Origin: Panaeolus papilionaceus | Lineage: Eukaryota > Basidiomycota > Agaricomycetes > Agaricales | Direction: 5' to 3' | Length of the DNA: 64,000 bases | Assembly: GCA_015501605.1 (NCBI GenBank) | Contig: JADNRZ010000001.1 | Span: forward strand, 2,170,001 to 2,234,000 | Shown here: positions 34,049 to 45,810 of the stretch, one piece after another | Numbering within the stretch: position 1 is the stretch's first letter | How the letters are laid out: each line of letters starts with the position of its first letter | The notes under the pieces: generated by a model | Database searches by the model: none | What the model saw: the letters and a program-made list of their open reading frames with translations, nothing else | Told to the model about the DNA's origin: nothing | Program-made: the position numbers and the translations under genes

Positions 34049-35042
34049 ATGTCCCAAACGCCAAAGCAGCTTGCACGCATTAATCTGAGGGAGCTTGTCA
34101 AACAGCCGAACCCTCAGATTGATCTTCAAATTCCCATCTATGAGTCGTCTGCTCTGAGCTTCATGAGAGCCCTCACGACTCATAAGCAACGCATAATAAC
34201 CCAGCACAGCGGACGGCTTGACCACTTAGATACAGATATTAGAAGAACTAACGAAAAGTCAAATGCACAAGGAACCAGTATCAGAAAACTTAAGATCCAA
34301 GAGGGGGAACTCAAGATGCGTAAGTTACGATGGCATTCTCGCTCACCCGCAGTGCATTTCACACATTGATTATGGTTTGTAGAGCTGCAACGAGAGGCCC
34401 AAGAGAGGCACGAAGCAGAAGTAGTTGTTTTGACTCTTCAACGCCAGCTTGCCTGTCTGAAGGATTCTATTGCGGCGGTTGAGGCAGAGCACGAATACCA
34501 AGTCAAACACATTCAGGACCTCAAGCGAGGTACTATTTGGCCATATATGCGCGCATATATACGGTATTCTCATCTTATCTAACAAGAACGCGCCTCTGAA
34601 ACAGAGGTTATTAACTCGCATTGCACCGCCAACGTCGAATTGGCTGCTTTAATGGCCGAAAAACTAGGCTGCACAATCCAGGGCATCACTAATCAAGACA
34701 AGTGCTCGATTATATCCTTTCGTAACCTGCATCAAGAATATCCAGAACGTGAAATATTTTTCGTTCTCGATTCTTCAATGGTCGATTCTGGGGGACCTTA
34801 CCGGGGTTTGTGTTGACATTGTGCATTCGAAAATCAAAATTTTGACTGTGCTGCGTCTATTAGTCCTATGTTCCTTTCCCAGCCTGCCATCAATGGCTCT
34901 TCTGGTGACGGCGCTAAATGCTTCCCGCGACTTGAACGCTTTTATCAAAGCCTGTCGAGAGGCATATCACAACCTTGTACGCCTTCCTGTTTACCTATTT
35001 ACCTGTTTTACTAACGATCGGTCATAGTTGAACTGTGAATAG
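34049..35042 (+). CDS. SPC25: kinetochore protein Spc25
   Basis: Subunit of the Ndc80 complex that couples kinetochores to microtubules. Exons 34049-34319, 34383-34529, 34587-34805, 34864-34976 and 35028-35042 give 765 nt, 254 aa, a normal length. The N-terminus is IDLQIPIYESSALSFMRALT. A long coiled coil follows (ERHEAEVVVLTLQRQLACLK; IAAVEAEHEYQVKHIQDLKR). The RWD-like C-terminal globular domain has EKLGCTIQGITNQDKCSIIS, REIFFVLDSS, YRVLCSFPSLPSMALLV and LNASRDLNAFIKACREAYHN, close to other fungal Spc25 C-termini. The last exon is five codons; its intron has a good branch sequence (CTAAC). Without it the frame would end at 35027 instead. An MCB-like box lies in the promoter. Confidence 0.88.
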
Positions 35043-38000
35043 ATGGTGGAATTACATATGTACACAGGAATGTGTTTCGTCCCCTTTCTCCAAGCTGTCC
35101 TTCACTAGCAATGATCCAGATGGTTCTGTGGAGAATACCGATCATCATGAACCCCTTCCTGAGTAGAATGCAGGGGTTTATCCGTAGATGCCTTACATGT
35201 TGTCGACGGCGGGGGTACCTCCTCCCGCGGACTTCAGTCCCGATCTCGAACTGTTCATTTGAGCTGATTGTCAGCAAATTGGGCTCACAAGGGGGTAATA
35301 GCAAGGGACTTGACATTCTGTATGCTATGCGTAGGCTCCGCCCGGTTAACATACACCCAATAACTCTGGTGACACTCTGCACTGAATAGACGCGTAGGTG
35401 CTCAAATACTCACACGTGTCTCTGGATGCTGCGCGCTAGAATGGACTTGCAGTACGGCGAACATGAAAGTGACTCTGCAAGGAGAATGTTCGTTGGGTAT
35501 GGTGGCGTTTAATATCCCAGAACCGCAGCTGCATAGCGCTTCCCGAAACAATTTTGAAATACATTTCCTTTCTTCATTCTTGTGTAGCCACGACATGCTG
35601 TTCAAGTTGCAGATAGCTACGCTTGGACAAAGGTCTGAATTTTCCTGACTCCAAACATATCAATTGCTGTCTTACGGCCTCAGGAGTCGGATATGAGCTA
35701 AATTTTATTCAGCAGCATAGCTATATGACGCACACAACCAATAGAGGTGTATCGAGTCGAGTGACTGCATTCTCCGACCATGTCGGTTTCAACTTTCATG
35801 ATACAACATTTACATTTAATTAACCGAGGCACATCTAATCAGATAGTAAGGAGGCCCTTAGCTCGTGTAAATTCTTTCAGTTGACTTCAAGGTTTCTTTC
35901 ACGATACAATACGTTGCAGCTTGTTTGCCTTTTGCTATTTGAGTAAGTTTGGCTTCATCCCAACCTACTGCAACACGCAATGGGATAATCGTCCCCGAAA
36001 GGCTAGAACGGATGATGTCGACTGTTACTAGTTACCTCGATACATCCGCTGTTGTCGCTCGATCGCAATTGCAAGTCGGTAGGTTGACCTCGTTGCATTT
36101 TAATTATTCGGCAGCATGAAACTGTCATGTCTCCCTGATGACACAGCTAGCTCACTGATGCACTAAATCCCTAGTGTGTAATGCTGTGCTGTGCGTAGCG
36201 TAATGAGAGCCTTTGATGACGATAGTTGGAGTGGCGGGTTGGCTGAATCGACGCCGCCACTCAGGTGATACTCATCTTCAACCACCCACTTGCTGAATGG
36301 ACTTGGATGGTAAGTAACATCCAGTACGCCGTCTTGGGATGATCACACAAAGAATTCCCTGTTCCCCCCAATTCCCCTCATTTAGTGCTTCTGTTTCTTA
36401 CGAAGCTTTGAACCCCGCGGCCGGTCTCGAGCATCGAAGCAGGGCTGGGTTGTTGATAGTATCAATCGAAAGCCACTCACAAACGGAAGACAGATCCAAA
36501 AGCCACAAGGCCACAAGGATTCGGAACCTTTCGATGCAGTTGTTGGTTTGGCTTTTGCCCCTTGAGACACATAGTTGGGGTCGGTGATTCTGTCGGACGT
36601 CTCGTTAGCACAATGTAAGGATGGCTCAAGGTGAAGCTCGAAGCTAAATATAGAGCTTAGAGCTACGTTTGTATGGTTGGCGGTCAGAGGCAATTGGTTG
36701 AGCCTAACAGAGGGACGTCGAGAAGGCAAGGTAAGGTAAACGATGACACCGATTGACAGTAGGACTGACTCCAGACCTTCACTTCTTGCTTTAGGTTATG
36801 TACCGCCGGCTGTTTGGTGCATCGATGTGGCGGGCGAATTCACCTCGGAGTTGAATTATGAAACGTGCTTCCGCTTCTAGGGTGTAGTATATATACATAC
36901 ATGTGAGTTAGCCGTTAAGATTGGGGTACTTGTGGCATTGCGCAATCGCTCAGTTCCAATGATACTGTCGGGTGCAAGCGCCCGAGATGGATGAAGAGGA
37001 CCAGTGAGGCGGGTTAGAACCGTTGGGGAGAGAGATTCGCTGTTGGATTGTGTTTGGTAGGGTGGAGGTTTAAATGAAGTGAAGACTTTGAGGTGAGCAA
37101 ATCGACACTCTCGGCTGCTACGGCAGATGCATCATGATCATGCATTGCTATCGGTTGAGGAACTGTGAGCCAGCTGTGAGCCAGGGTGCTTGTCACTTGA
37201 AGGGATTCACGGAGTAATATTGTTGGACGTCGGTTTGTTTTTGGGTGATATAGTTGACCTTGGCCGCACATATGTAACGCGTCAAGCGTAAAGTCCCCAC
37301 AGTTACCCGACGCCCGTAGCTTTGATCGCGTTTTTCGATCGATCAAAGGCGTCGATCCTTTCATCAGCAATTACCTCTGTCCTTATTCAAATCTATCCCC
37401 ACATTTTTCGATCCAATACAGCGGCAGTCATCGCCAGTGTAAGTAGGAGAGATAGCGGGTCGGCATTATACGCACGATTAGATTCTTGAAATGTTCACGA
37501 AGTAAAATTGGACAAGCATAATACTGATGCACGTGGTTGCTTCCCTGCCACATGTCTTTCAATATAAGGCCAGAGCTCAGTCTATACAAGAAGTAAGGGA
37601 CACTCATGGTCGAAAAGGGCTCCAGAACAAGGAGGGACATGGGCTAGACGCGCATGCGGCAGCTCGTCCCGAGGATGGAACGGGTTGTATGGTGTCGGAT
37701 CAAAGTTTTTGACTTGGATTAAAGAGTAAGTAAGGGTGGAGGAGTTGAAGTTATTCCTCAAGGCATGGATCCAGACGTCGTAGTATTAGCTGATGACAAA
37801 TGAAGCGTTTAAATACTACAAATATCAATGAGAAAAAAGGACGAGAATAGGCCGAGTTTGATTCTCGACTGGCCGAAATGAAGGGGAGCCGCTGAGAGAC
37901 GCCGAGAAGCATGTGAGGAGGATGACAGATCAATCTACGTTACGCGGGTTTATTTCTGGACATAGAGAGCTCATAATAATAAAGCTGGTGTTAAGGGTGG

Positions 38001-38556
38001 GAGATGGGTGGTGAGTTTGAGCTGAGGAGATACCTAGAAAGGAATGAGATTGGTCGGCAGGGCTCTTTCGAAAGTGGAATAGTATTTGTATGTTCAAATC
38101 AACGGGACATGAGTGTGAAATGAAGATATCAGGAATTCTCATGCATCAAGGAGAAGACAAATTGAAAGTCTAGATTTATGGCAAATGGTCATGCGGATCC
38201 GGTCACTTAATTTGATTGGTCAAACACTCAAGAGCGAATAGGATGCAGTTCATCGAAAAAGGTAATACCCTCGATTCAGTCGAGAACACATTTTAAAACC
38301 AGAAGAGTTATATAATTAATTTAATGATATTATAATGAATAAAAGGAATATAAATATATATTTCAACAACAAGAAAAAAGAGGAAATAAAGAAATAAAAA
38401 AAGAAGAATATATGGAGACAGTGAGTCTAGAGTAAATGGTTTCTTGTCCAATGAGGGTCTCGATCAAAAATTTAGTGGATGTGAGAAATAAAAAGGGCGG
38501 GGTTGATACAACATCTAATCACCATCGTTTCCCTCTCTCTCTCTCCAAAAATTATA
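35043..38556. other. gene-poor intergenic, 3.5 kb
   Basis: No gene recognised. It contains an imperfect palindromic spot (TTTGATCG 37321-37328 with CGATCAAA 37340-37347) and a strongly AT- and purine-rich tract at 38280-38420 in front of TPA1. A stretch at 36250-36310 weakly resembles the 3' end of the DUF6699 gene, but no frame continues. Confidence 0.45.
38280..38420. repeat. AT-rich, purine-skewed low-complexity tract
   Basis: About 140 bp are made almost entirely of A and T with scattered G, rich in AAATAAA- and GAAA-type runs, ending roughly 140 bp before the TPA1 ATG. It may be a nucleosome-depleted promoter tract. Confidence 0.6.
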
Positions 38557-40890
38557 ATGGCTCGCACAAGAGACCGCTCTCCAAAGCCAGATTCACCAAC
38601 AAAAAGGCAGAAATTAAATGTTCAAAAGTCTTTACCCTCAGCACCAGATCCAACCACTTTATTCGCTAATAACCTCTTTGATCACAATAATATCGCAAGA
38701 CTCAATGCTGATTATCAAAACAGTCAACCTTTCAACTATGCCGTTGTAGAAAAGCTCTTTCAAGACGACCTTCTACGCAACGTCAAGGACGAGTGCCTAG
38801 CAGACTTGAATTTTACAGAGAAGGAGACCGATATCTACAAGGTACGAGCCTATATTTACTTTTTTTCTTCTTTTTTTTTTCTCATTTTTTTCTTTCATTA
38901 GGTCAACCAAACTGGTGACCTTGCTTCATTAAACTACCTCTCCGCCAACGAAATTTCAAAACTCCCTAATCTTCTTCAACTTCGCAATGCTCTCTATTCC
39001 AAGCAGTTTCGTGAATTTCTTCAGGCCGTAACAGGATGTGGTCCCCTCTCTGGTACGAAGCAGGACATGTCTGTCAACTCATATACCCGTGGATGCCATC
39101 TCCTTAACCATGACGATGTCATTGGTACTCGTCGTGTTTCATACATCCTCTACATGCCTCTTCCCCATTATCAGCTATGGCAGAAGGACTGGGGAGGCGC
39201 TCTCGAGCTTTATCCCGTCAAGCTCAGCGAGGATGGTCAGCCAGAGCCAGAAGCAGTACCTAGCAAATCTATTCCTCCCAGCTGGAACCAGTTCATCCTT
39301 TTCCAAGTTCAGCCAGGACAGAGCTTCCATTCAGTCGAGGAAGTCGTCGTAGGTGGAGAGGGTGAGGATGGCAGGGAGCGTTTGAGTATCAGCGGCTGGT
39401 TCCACGCCCCTCAGGAGGGTGAGGAGGGTTATTCCCTCGAACCCGCTAATACCGAGGTCAAGAGCTCACGAGAGCAGTTGGTGAGCTACTTTTTCACCTC
39501 ATCTATTTTTCTTTCGTTGATAACCCCTCTCAAGACTTCTACCTCTACTTCATTCACTCCTTATCCTGACGCCGAAGAGAGTTCCCCCGATGGCATTACC
39601 GATGACAAGATTCCGCTGTCTGACGAACACGTCGCCTTCCTGTCAGAGTTCCTCAACCCCGTCTATCTTACCCTTCGTACGATGAAGGCTTTAGCAACCC
39701 GTTTCGTCCAAGAGTCAAGTTTGGAACTTCATTCTTTCCTCAACAATGAACTCGCCGCTGCCTTGGAACCCAGGCTTCGTGAACGCGATCAGCGAGACGG
39801 TCTTGGTGCCAATCGAGCCGGTAGAATTCCTCCACACGATGCCGGTGTGAGCCCTTCCACCCTTCCACCCTTCTTCCAATCCGCTTCTTCATCTACCACC
39901 AAAGGCGTCTCTCCTCCATCAACTCCTGCCCTCGCAGGTATCGTCATGCCCACAGTTCCTGTTGCCCCTTTTCCCGAGGCCTCAGCCTACTGCATCAAGG
40001 GCCCTCCTCATAAATACCGCTACACAGTCCTCCTCCCCGAAGATCAGTATTCAGATCCCTCGTCTATGTCTACCCACGCCGGATCACCTTCATCTTCTGG
40101 AACTGCATCCGCCCCGCCAAAGCGAATCATCCGAGCAGTAACTCCTCGCGCTCACGTCTATGCGACCACCCCAAGAGGTGACCCGTCACAATTGCTTCGC
40201 ATGCTGCAGGACGAGCTCTTCCCATCGGCTGCTTTCAGAGCATGGCTCGGTAAAGTCAGCCGATTGGTGCCCATGGGTCACAGTGTAGAGGCGAGAAGAT
40301 TTAGGCCGGGGTTGGATTACAGGCTTGCCACCTATGAGGAGAGAGAGGCCAGATTGGACGTTGTCCTTGGTTTGACCCCAGGTGTTGTCGAAGATGACGA
40401 CGATGGTGATATGGAGAGTGGGAGTGATGCCGGAAGCGGCAGTGACAGAGCCTTGGGCGGTGGTGGTTGGATCCCAGAGTGGGGAGGCTGGGAGTGCTAT
40501 ATGGCTCCCCACAATGAAGAAGACGATCCTGCCGTATATCGATCCAGCTCGCAAAAGAAGTTGTCCAAGCCATCGTCGAACGGTGACGTAAACGGAAGGA
40601 CTTCATCTTCAAAACCCAATTCCTCAATAAACGGAGATGGCAGTGTCAACGGCATGGAAAAAGACGAGCCAGCTCCCGACTCGGAGGACGAGAACATGGG
40701 GGAGGAGGAAGACAGCACGTTGCTGACCGTCCAACCTGGCTTCAACCGCCTGCTACTGGTTCTGCGAGATGAGCGCGTGATGCGCTTCGTCAAGTATGTT
40801 AGCGCCGCCGCCGTTGGCTCACGGTGGGATGTATGCGGCGAGTACGAGGTTGGGCTTGTCCAGGAGGATGGTGATGATCTTTCAGACTAG
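38557..40890 (+). CDS. TPA1: prolyl 3,4-dihydroxylase Tpa1/Ofd1 (2OG-Fe(II) oxygenase)
   Basis: 2-oxoglutarate/iron dioxygenase of the Tpa1/Ofd1 group that hydroxylates a proline of ribosomal protein uS12 and affects translation termination and, in fission yeast, sterol-factor turnover. The ATG at 38557 gives MARTRDRSPKPDSPTKRQKL, a basic, likely nuclear N-terminus. Domain 1: LYSKQFREFLQAVTGCGPLS, the iron HxD motif in YTRGCHLLNHDDVIGTRRVS, YILYMPL, the third iron His in FHSVEEV and the 2OG-binding Arg in RLSISGWFHAP. The inactive second double-stranded-helix domain begins SDEHVAFLSEFLNPVYL and ends FVKYVSAAAVGSRWDVCGEY. Acidic/Ser-rich loops lie within it. Introns at about 38839-38902 and at 39481-39534 (54 nt, in frame, no stop). 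About 680 aa. Confidence 0.92.
39481..39534 (+). other. stopless in-frame intron in TPA1
   Basis: GTGAGC...CAAG, 54 nt, open in the TPA1 frame, with hydrophobic codons (FFTSSIFLSL). Splicing joins EQL to TSTSTSF just before the second domain; retention would add 18 residues in the inter-domain linker. Confidence 0.65.
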
Positions 40891-43500
40891 GCTTTTCGTA
40901 GCGCTCTCTTTCTCTCTCTTCATTTCAATAGGGTTTTGTGTTCGCTTTTATTTTATTGTTATGTGGGCCCGTACGATTATCTGTATTAAAAAAGTACTTG
41001 CGTCGTCTTTGACGCTCACTGAGAGTGGTACAGCCGTGCCCTTGCAACAACCTCTGTAGTAGTTTTTCCCCTTTCACGCATTCAGCATAACTTCATTATT
41101 GCATTTTCATACTTGGTTTTTTAGTACAGCCTGATGGTTCTCGCATACCTTTGCTCGTAGCCTATGGCAGTCGTCATATGTATCGCTAGTTGCTTCATTG
41201 CTTTGTTTCCTCATGAATAAATTACCGTTGCTTGAAACGTATTTTTGGTACACAGGTGTCAGAAAATCGATCACCGTGGACTGTGGGCGTTACAGTGGCG
41301 TTCATGGCAAGCGCGTTATCGACGTTCATTTACCATACGCTCAAGATCCTCTTCTCGAATGAATGTCCCTTGGTATTCTAAACACTGTCGTCATAACCAT
41401 ATCACTGTTCCATCCATATCACAGACACTACATGAACAGGACGAGTTCTTTTTCTTTGCACCCCGTGGATGCGGCAGACATGCTCAGGCAAGGTGCAGAC
41501 GCACATCTGCACGACCAGCTGACGTCCCTTTCCAATTCCAATTCCTATGACAGGGCCTACTCGGTCTTTAACATCTCTAGACACACCTCGACGAGTCTAA
41601 AGTCGATCAAAAGGGATACAATAACTCCAGAAGCTAGAAATCGAGTAGCAACTGAGTAAGCAGATTGCATCATCTCGGTCAAATTCATGTCGCGATTCAG
41701 AATGTTGGGACAAGATCCGAAATCTGGATTAAACGAAGGCATGAGACACAACAGCGCCCGTAAATAGGGAACCATTTAAAACGATTCGGTGTAGTGCCTG
41801 TTATTGGCTCGTTCATGAGCCACCTGTTCTTCCCAAAGAGACTGGACTAGGAGAGGATCATGCATTGAATAGAGCGGCGGCGCAATGAAACAGTGCCTGG
41901 AAAAGAATGGACTTGCTGCCTGTCCTCCAGTCCTGAACTAAGGAAAATATCGCCACAGAATCCATCAGAAGAGCAGTCTATAAAAAGTGAAGATCGTATC
42001 CACATGTCCGCAGGTGTCGCAAAGAGGCGGAGAAGTCTCACATATCATTTCCGACATTTACCAATGTCAATTTCACAAAGTCCAGACCACAGTCACCACA
42101 CACTGTTTAATCAAGTAAACAAACCATCATCAAAAGTTGAAAAGTTGAAACTGCACACAACTGAGCAGAATTTCAGTCCTGAAGAGCAAAAACAAGCAAC
42201 TCCTTCGGAGCTGCGGTTTAAATTGCCGTGATGCAGTGAGCAGCTGAATCATCTTCGCCATAATTTCTGAGGGCCATATACAAGGGCAATTAGTAACAGG
42301 CCTCCTCATCGCCGGACTGTAACTCAATATGCACGCCTGCAAATCGCGTAACCGCTTGCCAACTATAGTGACGATCGAGGCCGTTCCAGGCGTCTAATTC
42401 GGATAAAAGGTCTGAACAAAGCGACTTGCAATGTCTAAGGATGTAGTTTGCACGAGCTCCACAAGGTCTGGATGCAGTTAGAATGTATTGTTGCTAATGA
42501 TAGCTGCGACCTGTTCGTATGTCGAATCCAAAAAGTACTGCAATTGATATAGCATATAGTGGACGTGTGGGAGGAGCTTGACGAGGCTCAGGCCAATCAG
42601 GAGACGAGTCGTTGCGATAGTAGGAGAATGCAGAGATCACAATCAGATGAGAGACAGGCTGCCGGAATCAGAGCCTAGACATTTCGAGGAACGGAACCCA
42701 GAGTGGGCAAAACGGGAGTAAAAGCAACCTAGGAAAAGCCTGCGGAAAAAATCTTATCTGAAGGCGTCATGAACTCTAAATTTATTGACCTCCTCCCACC
42801 CCTGAAAAGAACATATTGCCCAACATGACATGGAATTTGAATAGAGCTGACTTAGAACATAAGAAAACCAACCTGATTGGTCGACAGGTTACATGACCTC
42901 ACACAAGTCATGGTTTCGGAGTCGTACTGCAGGCGAACCTGAACATGGAAAAGCAATGACGAGGACCAATGAGAACTTGTGCGTTCATTGGAGGGCTTAA
43001 CTCTGGGTAAGCGAAGGGAAGCTAAACGAGCAAACATTATTGAGCCAACGGCGTCTCAGGACCGCAATAGGTGACGACTGATAGGAGATCTGAAGACATC
43101 TTCCTGGGTGATAGATAATCTCCAATTCTTGGATAGGTTGTGTACAACGTTCTCCTGATTGAGGACGATATGTAGTAGGTGCTATCCTACGTCGTAATGT
43201 GCAAGGTCAGGGCTGGTGTTACAGGCCAAAGGGCAATGGCTTTGAGGCAACTCTTTGATAACTGGCGGCGGTGGCTCTTGCTTTTGGTAGGGTCGTCATA
43301 GGGTCGTGTTTGGTGTTTGGGCCTTGGGAATATTGGTATGATTGGTCCGAGCCGATGTGCCAATCGGTGGACATAGGAGTGAGGATGGATAGGTCGCAAA
43401 TATGGAAGAAGGGACGAGGACCGAAGGCATTGCCAAAGATAGCGTGGAGGATGAGGAAAAATAGAGGGCAGATGTCAAGGTTGGGAAACAATAATCTCGT
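40891..43500. other. gene-poor intergenic, 2.6 kb
   Basis: It lies between the convergent TPA1 and NOP13 3' ends. The plus-strand frame 41893-42231 (112 codons) and minus-strand frame 43296-43625 (109 codons, overlapping the NOP13 end) have no motif. No repeat family or RNA gene was recognised. Confidence 0.45.
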
Positions 43501-45037
43501 CTAGAAGGTGATTTTCTTTCCTTGACTAGGTATAATCGCCGCAGATTCTCGTTTGGCCAAGGCAAGAGCGGCTCCTGGTTTAGGTCGATGTTTGGGTCCT
43601 TTATGGCGGACTCCACCCTGACCATCCGACTTGAGAGGCCGTTCCTTTTGCGACCACGTAGGTTTCTCCTCTTGTTCTACTGGACCAGAATCTACATTGT
43701 CGTCAGTGTCCTGTGTTGACTCTTGTGGCACGTATTGAGGTCTTCTCGACTTGAATTTGTTGTCTCCTGATGTGTTGTTGGATTTGAATGTGTCGGGTCT
43801 CGACTTATCTGACGATTTGGCACTCTTGGGCGCACCGCGTCTGACAGCGTCGGCTCCAGCGTACTCAACAACAAGTTTACGGCCATTAAGCTGATGATTC
43901 CTGGGGTTGATAAGCGCAGCGGTAGCATGCTCTATCGAAGTGAAGTCGACAAAACCAAACCTATTCAACATATGTTAGGTCTGGTAAGAATACTCCCATC
44001 TAATGAGAACATACCCTTTGCAAACTCCCGAGTCCTCGAAAGTACCCAATCGAATTTTTCGGATCCAGTTGTTTTGTTTCGTTTTTCCCTCTTTTTCTTT
44101 TCCCTCGTCGTTTGTTCGCTGTTCTACCTTTTGCTTCAGTTGAGGAGGTCGATGAGCATCCAGTAGTTGGCGAAGGCTGTCATCTGTTGTGTCAAATCCG
44201 AGGTTCCCGAAAAACAGAGTTGGCGCTGGAGGTTGTTTCTGTGCTCGAAGAATTTTCTGTGCGGTTTTAGAATGTGTTTTGTGGGCGAGCGTGGGATCGC
44301 TGAATTGCGTCTCTCCTGCAATTGCGGCAGGTCTGCCAGTGAAGTCATCGCCTGAAAGATCACATAATGATATGAATACATAATCATCGCAGGTTGGACG
44401 TAGGTGTTTACCATCCTTGATAAGTAACTTTCTCCCCAACAAAGGTTGCTCCGATAAAGCAATAGCTGCTGCTTTGTATTCCGGAGTAGCGAAGTCGACA
44501 TACGCAAATCTATCATGGTAAAAGTCAACCCAACGAAAAGTTTCCGGGAGCAAGACGTCCTCCATACCCGCGGTTCTGTGCCTTGACACCAGGTCCGGTT
44601 GGAGCCTTTGTTGGGAGATTTATCCTAGTTATCTCTCCGACGTCTTTGAAAAATCTTCTGAGGTCGTCCTGGTCGGTTTTGAAGGACATGTTTCCAACCC
44701 AGACCGAGTTCTTTCGTGCAGTGCTTGTGACCTCATTTGCAGTCCCATCTTTTAATTTGCGTTTCTTGGTAGGTTTCCCTTCCTCGGCAAGTTTTGCAGC
44801 TAGCTTCGCCTCTTTCTTTCTTTTCCTTCTTTCCTTATGGGACAGAGCAGGCTCGTCAGATTCTGGCAGAGTTTCGTCATTGGCTTCGCTTTCGTCTTCT
44901 GAGGAATCGGAGTCGGAGTCGTCAGATTCGACGTCCTTAGTTTTTGGGGTTCTTTTCCTCTTAAGCACTCTTGGTTCTGTAGTTTCAGGAGAGGACGCCC
45001 TGCTTGAAGCAGACGACGACGAAGAGGCTGAGCTCAT
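43501..45037 (-). CDS. NOP13: nucleolar RNA-binding protein Nop13, two RRMs
   Basis: Nucleolar protein with two RNA-recognition motifs, associated with pre-60S ribosome assembly. The N-terminal 100 residues are Ser/acidic-rich then Lys-rich (HKERRKRKKEAKLAAKLAEE; PTKKRKLKDG), typical of nucleolar proteins. RRM1 opens NSVWVGNMSFKTDQDDLRRF (RNP2 VWVGNM) and its RNP1 GFAYVDF is rebuilt across an intron. RRM2 has TLFFGNLGFDTTDDSLRQLL and RNP1 CKGFGFVDFTSIEHA, with a Lys/Glu-rich insertion between its first strands as in other Nop13 proteins. The C-terminus is basic and ends RESAAIIPSQGKKITF. At least three short introns. The start at 45037 is the first ATG in frame. Confidence 0.9.
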
Positions 45038-45248
45038 GGTGTAATGGCGATAGTTGATAAATACAAGAAGAGAAAATAAACGAGAGCCTATTAGGATTCA
45101 CTGATCAGCTGATGTAATCATCCGGGCCGTACACCCGCCATTCTATCTTTCCACTCGTTTTGCATTTCGTGAAATAAGAACTATAACATCCAACCTTTGA
45201 TATGTTCTGAGTACACCATACACAAATAAAGCTAGTCCATCAATACTC

Positions 45249-45717
45249 TCAAAAAACAAGAGGTCGAAAGTTGTAGACGAAGAGACCATCTATGATGGGT
45301 GAGTATTTGTTGCTTCTGTATGATCCCAACTATCAATAGTGTTGACTCACTAGATACTTGGTTCTGGCAGCAAATGGGATCAGTTCCGCTAAAGTGTTTG
45401 AAGGTGAGACGTTGTTTTTATGGATTACACAAATATTTTTGCTCTCACCATAGGGGACTTGCAATATAAGGAACCATAGGAGCACAGTTGAGGCCAACAA
45501 GTGGATTGTACGCGGAGACCGGCGACGGGGGAGGTATTCCAAGTAATGTAAATAATTGAACAGCGGTTGGTGAAGTTGAGGACATGACATTGTTGCAGCA
45601 GTAAATTTGACCAGGGTTGCATTGATTCCATTGACGAGTCGAAAGGGACGTTGAGAGCACCCGTTGTGCTGAATAGATTATCATCAAAGTTGCGATATTA
45701 ATGGCTTGAAAAATCAT
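45249..45717 (-). CDS. class I hydrophobin lacking the eighth cysteine
   Basis: Small secreted, amphipathic surface protein of hyphae or fruit bodies. Exons 45449-45717, 45351-45388 and 45249-45289 with 60- and 61-nt GT-AG introns give 348 nt, 115 aa. A hydrophobic signal peptide (MIFQAINIATLMIIYSAQ) starts at the ATG at 45717. The cysteine pattern is C-X6-CC-X36-C-X11-C-X5-CC-X12-Phe: QCNPGQIYCCNN, GLNCAPMVPYIASPL, CGTDPICCQN, then NGLFVYNFRPLVF. In other class I hydrophobins the last motif reads GL-x3-(G/N)-C-x-P. Here Phe (TTT) occupies the eighth-cysteine position, one base from TGT, so one of the four disulfides should be missing. Class I rather than II from the long CC-C spacing. It may be a young pseudogene, a functional variant or a base error. 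Confidence 0.8.
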
Positions 45718-45801
45718 TTCAATGGATATATGGGTGATACTGCAAATGCTCGAAGTTCTAGAATGAGATTTCCCTTGCCGTTCATCTAGTACTGCATTCG
45801 T

Positions 45802-45810
45802 CTTTATATG
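45802..45810 (-). promoter_or_regulatory. TATA box of the hydrophobin gene
   Basis: Read on the minus strand, CATATAAAG lies about 85-93 bp upstream of the ATG at 45717. Its presence suggests that the promoter is still intact. Confidence 0.45.

Noticed and set aside
35028..35042. SPC25 ending at 35027 by reading through the last intron
   Set aside because: The 51-nt stretch has GT-AG ends and a CTAAC branch sequence, and the spliced exon lengths then sum to a multiple of three.
36240..36310. Possible second DUF6699 gene fragment
   Set aside because: The sequence around CTCAGGTGAT and CAACC..CTTGC resembles the 3' end of the gene at 29953, but the minus-strand frame (KWVVEDEYHL) does not extend into any DUF6699 motif upstream.
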